A stretch of DNA of 64,000 bases from contig CP137668.1 in NCBI GenBank assembly GCA_037976565.1, positions 36,928,430 through 36,992,429 on the forward strand, given 5' to 3'. Positions 38,461 to 51,064 of this stretch are shown piece by piece. Source of the stretch: Mesocentrotus franciscanus (lineage: Eukaryota > Echinodermata > Echinoidea > Camarodonta > Strongylocentrotidae). The notes below the pieces were generated by a model that searched no databases, had not been told where the DNA came from, and saw nothing but the letters and a program-made list of their open reading frames with translations. The position numbers and the translations under genes were made by a program. How positions within the stretch are numbered: position 1 is the first letter of the stretch; every line of letters begins with the position of its first letter.

Positions 38461-40498
38461 TTCATGCTCTATCTCAAATGTACTTTGTTACTGTTCTTTC
38501 CCTTGGAATTGGCAAACTAGTGATTTTTTTTATGAGAGCACTTCTAAATTCTCTTTCTACTTCAAGTCCCACTCAGACTAAGTATGTGCATAAGAGTAAC
38601 ACGAGAAGGGTCATATACAGTTTTTTTCTGCAAAACATACACGCCTCTCAAACAAGTCTGCAGATCTAATTGCAAACCTATTGAAAGTCATCTTTTTTTG
38701 CCATAGGACTTGTTCATCCTGTTTTCTGAGGGTGGCTTCATACTTTTTAGCAGTAATACTGATTTACTTATTCATTGCTTTTAGCAGTACAATTTGAATG
38801 TAGGCAGTCTTGATTTTCCTCTTTTTTATTGTAAATATTGTTTCTTTATCATTTTGATACAAAGAGTGTGCAAATACATTATGGCTTTTTGTATATGAAT
38901 ATCAAATACCATTTCGATGTTAGGAGACCTTAGTAACAACTACATGAGTTACTAAAGAACTGTTTCAACAATGATGATTGTGCTTTTCACTACTCTTTCT
39001 CAATGATTTCTTTTAGTGTACAGGAAAGTGTCATTCTTTTTTTTATTTTGATTAAGTTTTGTTGTAGCCTAAACAACCCTTCCTCCTCTTGAGATACTTT
39101 CTTACCAGTTTTATTTGTAATAATGGGGATAATAAGAATAAGAATTCAAGGATTTTAGGTTCTGTCATCTCAAATACAATACTTTATGAATGCTCTTTCT
39201 GAATATTAGTAGTCCTAGAATGTAACATGAGGAGCACTAGCTTATTATAGCTAGATTGCAGTTTGTTTAGCCATCCAGTGCTAAAAATGGATGTCATCCA
39301 ACTTCTCGCAGCGTCAGCCCCAGAGCTTTCAAGATGCATCAGGAGTGTCAAACGTGATTTCTGTAAATGTTAGTGTACATTTGTAAGTGTTAAATACATT
39401 CAGTATGTTACCTTAATTGGTGATCACCTTCATTTTCAATCCCGGATCATTGGCAGACTCCTCAAAATAAATGCCCGCTGACAGAAGTATCCTCTCTCTG
39501 TCACGTTGAATTGTTGACGGAAAAATATGAAGCGTCATCCCTGGATTAGAAAATTCTGATCTTTGGGATTAGCAGCGGCCAAATCGCAATCTCGGAGGAA
39601 GAGCATCGAAGGCCGCGAGAAGTTCAAACTTGGGACAATTACAGGAAACTGGTTTTTCACACCCTCAGAGCTAGCTTTGATCTTGTTGCCTTTGAAGAAG
39701 CCTGGGTAACGTCGAGGTGACGGATTATAAAAAGATGGATGCGCACAAGAAGCAGAGGGATACTGATAACGATCGCACCTTTTCTATTTCAATTTTCCAA
39801 GCTCGTGTTAATGTGGTATTGTGAAATTGACACCTGGAAGTATGTAGGAGGCTAGGAGTGATGGATGTCTTGTTATGTAAAGAAAGGAGAATCCGTTTGC
39901 TAAGACCCAGAGCCATATGTGTAACAATCATGATAAACAGCATTGTGATTATGACAGTGTGGGCGGGGGTTGAATCATCGTATAACATTGACTTTTAAGG
40001 TTTGACAACTTGCATTGAATTTATTCCCCCTTACGGTTTGCATGAAAACCTGCAAATTAGTGATTGCAATAAGAGATTTCTTAGTAAAAGAGGTGAAAAT
40101 AGTAACATGCAAACCTTAACAGAATGAATTAGGAAGAGTGATTGGAAATGAAATCACTCCATAAGGATATGAGTTCTGATGACTATAATACTTAACAATG
40201 TATGATATTATGTATTGACGAAAATGATTATCATTAAGACGAAGACATTCATCACCCTCACATTTATTTTTAATGATCTCTTTTTCCCTGGTGTAACCCC
40301 CAAATAGTGCACTTTATTCCTCTTTATACAGACTAACTTGTCTCTATTGTTTTTCCTCTTCTTAGTACTTTCACACTCCTTATATTTCTCTCTATTTTTT
40401 TTGAGGGGATTTTAATGCTTTGTTTTTACCTGACTGCTAAGAAAGCATATTTCTAAGTAAGTAAGCAACTAATGGACTGATGGCTTTGGGTCCTCTGT

Positions 40499-40616
40499 GA
40501 GGGACTCGGTCATGATGATTAATGCCTTACCAAAGGGTACCATAGTTCATCAACTTAGCTTTGAACATAGGATCTCCCAGTTGTGAGACCACTGCTCTAC
40601 CACTGAGCCATCACCC
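40499..40616 (-). mobile_element. tRNA-derived SINE-like element
   Basis: The minus strand carries GATGGCTCAGTGGTAGAGC, a textbook tRNA D-arm/A box (complement of 40594-40612), then a CTCACAA anticodon-loop-like run, then TGTTCAAAGCT (complement of 40557-40567) as a degenerate B box. Spacing fits a tRNA head. It lies about 230 bp upstream of the second zinc-finger exon. Confidence 0.7.
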
Positions 40617-40850
40617 TTGTCATGTTATCTGTCTATTTTTTCATTTTTTTTCTATTTTACTTCAGACTAAGTAGGGCACTTTCTAAAAACATTACTCTGC
40701 CCAGTGTAAAAATAAGTGTTTCAAGTGGAAATTCTACAAAAAGACATTGTTAATTGCAAATTGATCATGTATAAGGTCAACTATCTGTAGACACCAGCCA
40801 CAAGCACATCATATGTTTTCTCTCTTTTTCAATTTCCATCTTGATTACAG

Positions 40851-40992
40851 GGTTTCTTCAGGCGGAGTCTCAACCAACATGAATCGTACACATGTTCAAA
40901 CAACGGACAGTGTGAGATCTCCCTCTACACCAGGAATCAATGTCAACTCTGTAGATGGAAAAAATGCCTGGGTGTTGGCATGTCAAAAGATG
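40851..40992 (+). CDS. Nuclear receptor exon: second zinc finger of the DNA-binding domain
   Basis: Starts after TTGATTACAG with GFFRRS and ends in phase 1 before GTGAGT. The second finger has canonical C-x5-C-x9-C-x2-C spacing (residues 54, 60, 70, 73), and the distance from the last cysteine of finger one is 15 residues, as expected. The D-box region reads CSNNGQC, and the tail reads CQLCRWKKCLGVGMSKD. Trp in CRWKKC and Leu-Tyr-Thr in EISLYTRNQ differ from the Rev-erb, E75, ROR and PPAR sequences I can recall. This is why assignment to a named group is held back. All zinc ligands and the GFFRR recognition helix are intact, so a functional DNA-binding domain is expected. Confidence 0.95.
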
Positions 40993-41512
40993 GTGAGTAC
41001 ATCCCTCCTCCTATCAACTCATCCCGCATCCTCCCATCCCCCTCATCCTCCATCCTGCATCCCCATCCCCCATCCCCCATTCAGCATCAGGACCACATGT
41101 GCCTGTGGTGTTTATGAACAGCCAAACCAGAACCTCTCACATACATTATTATATTTGGAAAGTTTCATGCTTCCAACTGATTGAATCGCAACTGACACCA
41201 CACTGAATTTCTTTTGGACTATTTGCAGAAATTTCTTGTCCTGAAAATTGCTGTTGTCTTCAAATTTTGAGAAAGAAAGTTAATTATTGCAAAAAAATTT
41301 CCAGTAGTCGAATAAATTAACAATATTTTGCAACATGTGATTTTTGTATTGATTTTTTATGTCACTGGTTAATGAAATTTTACCTTTCAGGAAGTTTTGA
41401 TATTTTCCTTCTGCATTTCAATAATTTTTCTGCTCAGTGCCAAGGACTCTAAGGATAATAAGCCCTCCACTTGGAGATAATTACTTTGGGGTTCTCAGTA
41501 GACATTTTTCCT

Positions 41513-41576
41513 TCTTTTGCCCCCATTCTTCCTTCTTTTGCCCCCATCCTTCCTTCTTTTGCCCCCATCCTTTCAT
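41513..41576. repeat. Three-copy 20-bp minisatellite
   Basis: TTCTTTTGCCCCCATCCTTC-like units repeated three times. Confidence 0.9.
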
Positions 41577-42808
41577 ATTGTTGCCAATACTCACATTTCT
41601 TTGCCTTTATCTTTATTGTTGAATTCATAAACCTCATATTTCTTCATTATCCTCAGCTATACTTTATCTACCTTCTATTATGACCCATTCCTGAACTCCC
41701 ATCAATATGACTAGATTACAAGGCAAAACATGTACACAGCCGAGGGGTACCTGTCCTATTGTCCGAATGCTCTGTATTGACAATTGAGGCACATACACAT
41801 AGGGCTGTTTTCATTATTGACAAGTGACGGTAATGTCACATAGATCCCTGTGATACAAACGATAACTTTTGAAAGTTAACTTAATGAGTTCTGATGATGA
41901 AACTGGATTTCTAGAGAAAGTATCTCGGACTATTTTTCAATATTTTATCAAGTAGCGTAATATTTCATCCGGCGAATTGTTTTTTAAAAATTAACAAAAA
42001 CTTGCTGGAAGTTACATTCATTGGAAAGCACAACTAATATATCTTTGTGAGTGTCAAGATGACAGCCGGTATATAATTTTCTATGAAAAATGTTCAGCAG
42101 ATATCAGGTGTTTATAGTTTTGGAAATTCACTGTACATTTTGTTAGATTATGTGGCAAGTCATATTTGTTATTTACAGAACTCAAGATAACCCCTAATGA
42201 ATTGACTGAAATGAGAAAGAATAAAAGGGAGCCCTAAATTTTACCAAATGCAAATGCTCAGTTGATATTATATTCTTTCATATCTTTGTTTTTCTATGAT
42301 CCAAATCTAGGCACTTGGTTGGATTCATACCCATTTTTTTGACTGTCCCATGAAATATAGCATTAATATTTATCAATGCGAAAGAGATAATAGCTTGATA
42401 ATGAATGAAAGATAGATCTGGTTTAAAAATGGATAATGTAAACATGCCAATCAAGGCTCTGCAGGTGCTTAGGAAATAGAGGTTAAAGGAGAGGAGACAG
42501 AGATAAAGGAGGTAGATTGGGAGAGAAAGAAAAGGATAAGAGGCCATTCACATTACAGAAAAAACCATTTTAAAAGAATAATAATTATATTTTTGAACTA
42601 CCATTTCCACTACTGGAAAAGAAAAACATCAGTGTTAGCTTATTCTTGTTTCTTGGTGAGTTGTGGGCATTCGCCACTTGTTGCTGCTCTGCATGTGTTA
42701 GCACGGAAGGGACGAGAGTCATGTGACCAAAAACCAGAATAGTTTACCTGTGTTCTGAGCATGAGCGTTTACACTGCTGAAACCAGTGGATTTTCGTGTT
42801 TATGGGTA

Positions 42809-42821
42809 GTTGCCTAGCAAC
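42809..42821. promoter_or_regulatory. X-box-like palindrome GTTGCCTAGCAAC
   Basis: A perfect GTTGC/GCAAC inverted repeat, matching the general form bound by RFX factors (GTTGCC plus GCAAC). A single intronic site; function is inferred only from the motif. Confidence 0.35.
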
Positions 42822-43060
42822 TTCCGACAAAACTCCGGAATTACTGTTGAAATGCAGCTATGATTGTGGTTTGAAGATGGAGAAAAATATATATATGAGA
42901 GAGTAAGCAAACGACCCCCAACACCAGCCCCTAAAAAAAAAGAGAAAAGGAGAGGTAGTTGGAAAAGATGAACAGACAATCAGAAAAAGTTGCAAAGGGA
43001 AGGGGAAATCTCGGAGAAATACTCATATTTCGCTTACTTTATCATTCAAAGGTACTTTAA

Positions 43061-43500
43061 AGGTAATGCAAAGTTTTGGGAAATTTTGAAATTGGATGGA
43101 TAGTAATTCTTTAAATTTTTGATATATCTGGATGCCCCTGTGGATGTATTATAAGAACTAAAAAAATTAGCCCCTAAAACAAATATTTCAAATAGCGCCT
43201 AAGGCCATTCCATGGTAGCTGCGACCATGAAAATCTCAGAATATACAGTTCTGATATATAATTTCCAAACGGGAATAGCAAATCGGTCGATTGTAGTCAA
43301 GAAACATTGTTTTGAAGCTAAAGTAATATCAGTCTTGAGAGGGCGCTATACAACATAAAGAGTTTACTATTTACAATTTCATCACTTTAAACTCGATTTC
43401 AACCGCGACAACGATCATTGAATATTGTAAAATCGCATATGCTTCCAATATGTTCATTTGAACCAAATTCATTACCCCATACCAAAACTTTGTAATACCT
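43061..43500. mobile_element. piggyBac-type MITE-like element flanked by TTAA
   Basis: TTAA at 43057-43060 and 43501-43504 flank a 440-bp element. Its ends AGGTAATGCAAAGTTTTGG and CCAAAACTTTGTAATACCT are inverted repeats with two mismatches. TTAA target duplication is the hallmark of piggyBac-type transposition. There is no transposase frame, so mobilisation would be in trans. Confidence 0.85.
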
Positions 43501-43504
43501 TTAA

Positions 43505-45869
43505 GAATTTTTATATTTCTTGACAATAATCAGAGTGATATAATTTTAGTGCTTCGTATGTAATTGATCACAACGTTATAACATAACGATTGCCTGTTGT
43601 AAAGAATGTCAAACGAGTTCAAGCAATTAATCGTGTGCGTCTGGAACAAAAATGCTACGAAGAAATTAATGGGCTACTTCAAATGCACTTTTGTAGATCT
43701 TGAAGGCCATGTACACTTTTGGTAAGCCCTCAAAAACTTTTCATCAGATGTCTTTGATTTTAGATGATACATAGAAAGATACTAGCAATGCTAAGCTGCT
43801 GCGAAGTTTTTCATCCTCAAGTGCAATATTAAACAAATAAGAGGTGAAAAATAATTTAGATCCCCATCTTGTTATGTAAATTCTAACAGCAGCAACTTGA
43901 ACAACACAAACGCTATCTCCAGGCAAAGCGCTGACATTGTTTTGTGGGGAGCCATCGGGGTGGAAGCTAGGGTCCTACATGCAGCAGAGGGGAATGTATA
44001 ACTGTTATCTAGCATTCCTGTAAGACATTTACGCTACAATTCACCGGAAATCATGGATAGAATACCAAATGAATATCTGTTGATACAAGGAGAGCAACAT
44101 GAGACCACATTCAACATAATTCTTTAAAAGCCAATTCGGGTTTAATTCTGACTAGAAGAGATATATGCACTAAAATTCTGGTAGTTGGCATTCTTATCAT
44201 TCAGAATCTAAATCGGGAAGGCGATGATCATCCAGATTTCCATATATCTAATGTAATGGCCATTTCTTCGAAAATCGGATTGCAGGAGGATCGTGTAGTG
44301 TGCGCTGGATATTAGAGAACTCTTTGTATCGTAAAGACAGAACTATTCTTAATTTTCACAGATTCCTCTGTATCTTCTCTACACTCGTTTGTAGATGAAG
44401 CAGGCGAGCTTCATCTCAATAAACACGTATGGCATTGTTTAACCTCAATCATCTCGGCCAATCATTGCTTTCTTAAGATGGCAATTTTGAGATGGGTGGA
44501 CAAAAATGAACCAAATCTGAAGCCTTTGAATGCTTAAACCTTTCTCAAACCAAGATGAATACTGCATCTCAATTTAGTACAGTTTGTGCATCCTATTAGT
44601 GTTATTGACACTGATCCATGACATCATTACCTCTATGGTAATACCTAGGCACTGTACTCCAAGTACTCCAAGTACAGGAGAAAAGCAGGAGGTGGGGGTT
44701 GGAATATTACCTTGGACTTTATTAGAAATTCTTAAGTCCAAATTGACATTTATTGTGATAAAGCAGTGACCCTGAACTTTACTGCATTGTAAACCACCGT
44801 AAAAAACAGATTTGAATCCTTAAAAGAAGGAAATGTGAGATATATATAAATGTTTCTATTTTAGTTGTAAATAATAGATCCATTTCCATCCCTTACAAAC
44901 CTAACTTCTCTGTCCATCTGGCATCTGTACCCTTTGAATAATAGATTGATTGGGGAGTTATTAGTGCTGTGGTTTTTATTGTTTCCCACTGGTTCAACCA
45001 TTTAGGAAGGAAAAACAGAAGGCGTGTTTAGATTATCCTCAAAAAAGCTACAGGAACAAATAAAGCAGTGATGATAGAAATAATTGCTACATCTCGAATG
45101 CCCCAATGATCATATAAGATTGAAGTTATTTTTACATATAAAACTTCATGCTTTTTGCCATGTTAGGGACACACTTGCAAAATATTATAGATAGACACAG
45201 AATACAAGATAATTACTAAAATTTCCCTATAATGGTAGATATTGTGTACAATGTGTTAATGGATTTTTGACTACAAGCAAAATGAGGGGAAATGCGAAAG
45301 AAGATCAAGAAATATGCAAAATATAAAACCAAATGGTTTATCCACTCTGTGTCATCACCGATAAAAACACACCTTTTTTCATATGATTGAGACTATTTGT
45401 TCGTTTCTTAGGCAGCTGTGTTGTAATAATGCTCATTGTCTCATGGCCATTTATTTCAAGGTTAGAAAGATATGCACCTGCTAAATTAGCAACCATATGA
45501 TATATCCTGCAATTAACCTTTCATTCAACAAAAGAAATTGGACAATTAGTGTCAAATAAAGTTATCAAACTTTTTTTTGGTTTAAATTCATTCTTTCAAT
45601 TGGTAACTACAGATTTTATTGCACTGTATGAAATATGTGGATTAATATGTTTATTTCATTTGGTAGAATTTAAAAAATATTTTTTGTAGGGCAAGGAAAT
45701 ATTGGGTAAAGGCCATCACATATGATGCAATTATGCAATTCTCCTGCAATTCCATGCAAATAACTTGTGTGCAAGCTTGAATTTTAGGCTAAATCAGTTT
45801 TTTAATACATTTTGATTGCCTCACCCAGTACGATTTTTTGCTGCTAGAAATTGTGTAAGCGTATGATAT
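43505..45869. other. Intronic, no feature recognised
   Basis: AT-rich with short AAGTACTCC repeats near 44660. No coding signal. Confidence 0.5.
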
Positions 45870-45946
45870 CGACCGCTGGGAGCTAGAAGGGCATTAACTC
45901 ATATACTTGAACACAGAAGATTAATCTCCTTCTGGCTCACAAGATA
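45870..45946. repeat. Dispersed hairpin element, copy 9
   Basis: CGCTGGGAGCTAGAAGGGCA on the left and TTAATCTCCTTCTGGCTCAC on the right, within intron 3. Confidence 0.75.
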
Positions 45947-46839
45947 ATATTCTGAGTTATCTGCTTACTGAAACATGGCAATTATTGTCCCCCTAAATCA
46001 AAAAGTAGTGGAGGTTTACAAAACTATACTTCACATGGTGCAGGCTTATTCAATCTTTTGTGACAGTTGAAAAAAATGCTTATCTTTTGATCACTGAAAT
46101 CTAGGGACACAATCGCAACTATTTTATAAGAATTAACTGAAAGGCAACTTCAATACACTATCGTATGTCCCATATAAATCACATACGGTTGATTTGATCT
46201 TTTGGAAAGTAATTGCAATCGTGTTCTAGGAATCTTATTCAGAATAACACCATAAGAGTTTGACCTTGGGTGTCTATTGATGATAATTAATTAATTGATA
46301 GCATCATCTGTAATACCATCACACTATAATGGTTTCTATGTCATAATATTAATAGAAAGTCTAAAGGATTCTGTTGCATATATGACTCTGTAAAACTTCA
46401 ATGTCCATCCATCAGTAATCCAAATATGTATCATGCCTTAATCCTGATTTGTGACAACTGCATGTACGGTACTAGATCCAAGTAAGGCATTGGTTTCATT
46501 TCTTCATCCCTTTTGAATGTCTCCTGTGAATTTCATGACATGCTGCCTGCTTTTGGCCCCTCATTGGGGATATTCACCAACAGGTTGTCTAGAAAATTGA
46601 GCCGAAACTCCACTCAGACCGGCCTCCCGCTCTCAGAAAAATAGCCTTCGACGATGACCATGAACCCGGTTTTCGTTGCACTTCGCCTGATGAATATATC
46701 ATGGGCTGCGCTCTTAATGAAAACTCGTAATTGAGGAACCTGGCATCAATAATTCATGATATCATCCCATAGACTCCGCCCTCGTTTATCATGTCTATTT
46801 GTACGGCATCAGCCATGTGGCAACTCCAAATAGAATTTC

Positions 46840-46986
46840 CTATCTCTCTGTGTCTCCTTTTGTCTGTTTGTCTGTCTATCGGTCAGTCTCTCTCCCTCTT
46901 TCTCCCTCTCTCCCATTTCCCCTAACTCCCTCTTTTGGTCTTGCTCTGTGTTGTTCCTGTCTGCCTCTCTTTCTGTCACTATGCCT

Positions 46987-47017
<31 letters not shown>

Positions 47018-47180
47018 CATCTGTCTCTCTCACTCTCTCATTCTCTCATTCTCTCATCTCTCTCTTTGTCTTTTCATTTGTCTTACTCTCCATTTCACTC
47101 TCCCTTGCATCCTTCTCTCTCGATCTATCTACCCTTTCTTCTATACACTCCCTTTCACCTCTTTCTGTCTCTTGTCCTCT
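46840..47180. repeat. CT-rich tract
   Basis: A 340-bp pyrimidine-rich strand with (CT)n, (TCTG)n and CATTCTCT repeats. Long Ser/Leu frames on plus and Arg/Glu frames on minus are composition artefacts. Confidence 0.95.
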
Positions 47181-47946
47181 CAGCTCTTATTTTATTCTTT
47201 CTAATCATTTTTCATTATCTTATCTCTTTGTGATCAATTTACATGGATTAGAACACGCTCTACCCATCTCTATATTTCTGATTGTCTATTGTTACTCTCT
47301 ATCTTCTTATCTACATGTAATACATCAGGAGAAACTCAATTTCAACTTTTGTGTGTGTGCAATAAACCACCGAATATAACCAGTCCATAGAAAAGTCTTA
47401 GATAGGATGTACACGTATTTCATATTTTCCGGTCATCAAATTTTAAACAAATTTCTAAAAGAGGTTGTGTCACGTTCATGATTTTTGCGAGATGGTGATA
47501 TGGCCTTTTGCCCATCAAGAAAATTCACTGTCTCTGTTGTAGGACTTTATGGGGGGATCTTTTATACTTTATATTATATGAATTAGGAGACGGTTATCTT
47601 TATTTGGTGATAAAATGTGTCAAAGGCAGACATATTGACTTGTTTTAATGGTTGGGTGACTTCTTGATAATATTTTAGATTACTTTGTTTACTCAAGTGA
47701 ATTAATATGAATGTCTCCTAATTGAGACTTGAGACATTTAAGTGACAGCATTGTTTTTAAATGATGAACAATTCTGCAAGATATTGAAAGAAGTGAAAGG
47801 AGAAAATTCCAAAGAGGATCTTACAAGTCATTTATATCTAAAGATATTCAGGCCTTTATGACACATTCAAATATTTATGTTTCAAATTTTATAGTTAGAT
47901 TTTAATTAGCTTTTGAAGATAATTTATAATCATTAATTTTTTCAGT

Positions 47947-48290
47947 TAAGTTCAGTTCATTTTATTCAATACTTGCATTAAAAATATACAAAGGTAAACA
48001 ATATATAAAAGTTACAAAGTGATATCAATATAATACATACAGAAAAAAAATGGAGAAGACCAGAAAATTTCTATTGCTATATCATTCCAAATTTTGGGAC
48101 CCCTAAAGACAATTTTATGTTGGGAAACTAAGGCCCTTATCCCTGGAATATAAAAATTATTTGAATACTTGATCTGGTGTCCATGAATATTCTTATTAAG
48201 TTGAAAATGATGTGAAATAGTACTTTGAAAAGGTGCTTTAAAGCATGCAAAAAGATAAAAATTGAATTTCAAAGTCCTTAAAGAGTTCAA
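47947..48290 (-). pseudogene. Degenerate 3' end of a non-LTR retrotransposon (LINE) ORF2
   Basis: The minus-strand frame from 48290 to 48012 reads NKNIHGHQIKYSNNFYIPG, then VFRGPKIWNDIAIEI. This is the C-terminal signature that follows the reverse transcriptase in Jockey/CR1-like ORF2 proteins (xHxxxTRxxxxxxxP ... FxGPxxWNxxP). No reverse transcriptase domain is present, so it is a 5'-truncated copy. Beyond the frame comes an AT-rich 3' end (TGAATAAAATGAACTGAAC on the minus strand). Confidence 0.6.
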
Positions 48291-50119
48291 CAGTATCTTT
48301 TGGAGATGCTATCTTCTGTGTTATCGAAAGAAAGGTGTAGATTTACATAGTTTAATTCCATGCCCCAATGGAAAGTACATTCTTTAGAAATAATTGATAA
48401 CAGAAAAAAATACGTAGTACAAAGTTAAATGAACTGTACCAGAATAAAACACTTATATTAACAGGTTGGTTGTATTATGAATGTGCATCCATATACTTTG
48501 CATGAGCAAACATTAGCTCATTAGTACAAGCATGTATTTTGCCTAATTTCTTTGATGAATTTTTCATAAGTATACTTACCTCGTTTATTATTATACAAGT
48601 TGATTCATGGTAGAATGGAGCATCAATTAATTAATTATCCTTATTCAGGACACGGACTTTGCTCACAATTTCCTCTGAAACATGAATTGTATCATTAACA
48701 ATGAGGGGGTCTGTAAATTAATGAAATTGGCGCTGCAAATCAAAGGCATGACACAACAGTGGTTCATTAAGGTAAGAGAGGTTTTGTGTAGAGCTATTTC
48801 AAAAGTAGCCTATTTTTAAGTGGTAAATAAACAAAAGAAGAAGGCTGAAAAGGTGGCATTGAAGTGCACGCCAGTACTGAATAGAATGGAGGTAAATTGT
48901 ATTAGAAGTATTGTTTTGTAATTTTTTTTTGGGGGGGGGTTGCTCTTTTTTTTCATTTGAAGAACCTTTTGTAACATATGCAACAGCCAACTTGAACTGT
49001 AAGTTTATCTTTCAGATTACTTGTCTGGGATCTGGGGGTAAGTTAAATGAAACGATTCTTTGCTTGCCCTTCCTAACAAATTTACACCTGATGTATGCAA
49101 ATTGCATTCTGACTTTTGAAATACAATTATTTGTAACAGGAGAATGAAATAAATCCTAACGAGGTACTTAACAAAGATGTATGCGTTAAATTTCGACGAA
49201 AATAGCCTATTGGCAGTGGTCACTGGTTACCGATAGCATATTTCCCCTTTAAAGTTATACATATTTCTGCTGACCTTGGCATTGGTGAAGCGACAAAGAA
49301 TTCATTAGCTTTCTGGCGATTAGCATCAAACGAGACTAACCTTCGGCTCCAACTTAGAATAGAAGTTGGGGACCCGTGCCGGAAATTAATTGCCAACATG
49401 CAACATTCAGAGGCAGAAACATTCAATGCCCGTGATTAGCCATGGGAATTTTTCACACAAGGTCGTTAGAAGTTGCGTTTGTTTGTGAAAGTAAATGTAA
49501 TTGTGTGTTGTTCTGAGTGCATACCATCTGCAGCTCTATAAGCAAAGTGTTCATGCATGGGCTGATTTCTGAAAGAGTCGTATTATACTCTACAGACAAT
49601 AGAGTTATTCAATAGTCATAATGATAGCGGTGATGAACGTCTCAGATGACCTGTTTTCTCCGTCATTTGGTATAGCATTAGCAGTAAGAGAAAAGGTGTA
49701 TAGGATCCAAGTTTGCAATAGTTGAGTGCTGGTCTATTATCACCAATACGGTACCTAGAATTTTCTTTTGTTAATCAGTCTCTTGAAACGTTTGTGGGAA
49801 AGTTATTGTATGTTGATGTTGCTCATTAATTTATGCTAATGTGCCTCAAGCACCAATTTTCTCAGATTGGTGACATATCCAATACCTTTTCTTCATGAAC
49901 TTAGGAGACTGATTTCATAGTTATAGTCGTCATTATCAACCATCATTATTGGTGATACGGGACTGCCCCTTTACAAGCCTTTATTCAAGTTACAGGTTTA
50001 TTTCTTAAAGAAAGAAAAAATCTGTAATGTGATTAACTCTTCCATTCCACAAGGGACAAAACCCAGCTAAGAATGTTCATCTTTTGGTAATAGCAGGAGC
50101 GATTCAAGATTTTTTTTTG
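48291..50119. other. Intronic, no feature recognised
   Basis: AT-rich, with a T/G homopolymer patch at 48919-48940. GC-richer at 49260-49440 without coding support. Confidence 0.5.
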
Positions 50120-51064
50120 TCTCGCCTGCGTAGCAAAAAGCGAGACATAGGCGCCGCTTTTCCGGTGGCGGCGGTGGCGGCGGCGTCAACATCAAAAACT
50201 TAACCAAGGTTAAGTTTTTGAATTTTTAATATAATTTTGAAAGTATAAGTTCTTATTCAATGAAACTTGGACTAAAGGGTTATTAAGTATCCCCAATCAT
50301 GTGAGGAGAATTTCAGGTTGCAACGTCAAGGTCAAAGGTCATTTAAGGTCAACAAACTTAGACCATGTTGTGGCATCATCATCAAAAACTTAACCTGAGG
50401 TTAAGTTTTTGGTATTTTTAATATAATTTTGAAAGTATAAGTTATTATTCAATGAAACGTGGACTAAAGGGTTATCAAGTATCCCCAATCACGTGAGGAG
50501 AATTTCAGGTCACAAAGTCAAGGTCAAAGGTCATTTAAGGTCAACAAACTTAGACCATGTTGTGGCATCATCATCAAAAACTTAACCTGAGGTTAAGTTT
50601 TTGAATTTTTTTATATAATTTTGAAAGTATAAGTTATTATTCAAAGAAACTTAGACTGAAGAGTTATCAAGTATCCCCAATCATGTGAGTAGAATTTCAG
50701 GTCACAAAGTCAAGGTCAAAGGTCATTTCCGGTCACTATTTTGTGGCATCACGTTAAGATCTTGAATTTTTATCGTAATTTTGAAAGTATACATTCCTAT
50801 TCCATGAAACTTGAACATAAGGGTTATCAAGTATCACCAATCATGTGATTAGTCTTTTAGGTGACAGAGTCAGGGTCAAATGTCCTTTCAGGTCTGCATA
50901 TTCTTATTCAATATTCACTTCGAAATGCTGATTAGATTCAGAGGATTTCATTTTGGGGGGCCTGCTATTGGGCCACCCTGCCTATAAATAATGTCCCTAC
51001 CTCAATTTTTCATCATATCGAATTGCGTAATGCAGGCGAAACCGCCGAAAGCGTTTCACTTGTT
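50120..51064. mobile_element. Tandem-repeat element with CTCGCCTGCGTAGC end and AGGTCA-bearing units
   Basis: Starts with a TCTCGCCTGC / CGAGACATAGG head and a GGCGGCGGTGG run, and ends with ATGCAGGCGAAACCGCC, the inverse of the head. Inside are three units of about 190 bp plus a decayed fourth, starting at palindromes AAAACTTAACC/GGTTAAGTTTT near 50194, 50384 and 50576. Each unit carries AGGTCAAAGGTCA (50329-50341, 50521-50533, 50713-50725). No transposase frame is seen. Confidence 0.8.

Larger units (their letters stand above)
34139..40850 (+). other. Intron 2, 6.7 kb
   Basis: Splits the two zinc fingers. Contents seen: a minus-strand tRNA-derived SINE-like element (35160-35310), a 91-bp tandem repeat (36391-36660), a CT-rich tract (38231-38460) and a second minus-strand SINE-like element (40499-40616) about 230 bp before the next exon. 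The rest is AT-rich with no open frame that looks coding. Confidence 0.85.

Noticed and set aside
40557..40612. Possible functional tRNA gene on the minus strand
   Set aside because: The A box is good, but the B box is degenerate and the sequence does not close into a full cloverleaf; a SINE head fits better.
47947..48290. Intact LINE gene
   Set aside because: Only the C-terminal signature of ORF2 is present; no reverse transcriptase or endonuclease domain can be read nearby on that strand.
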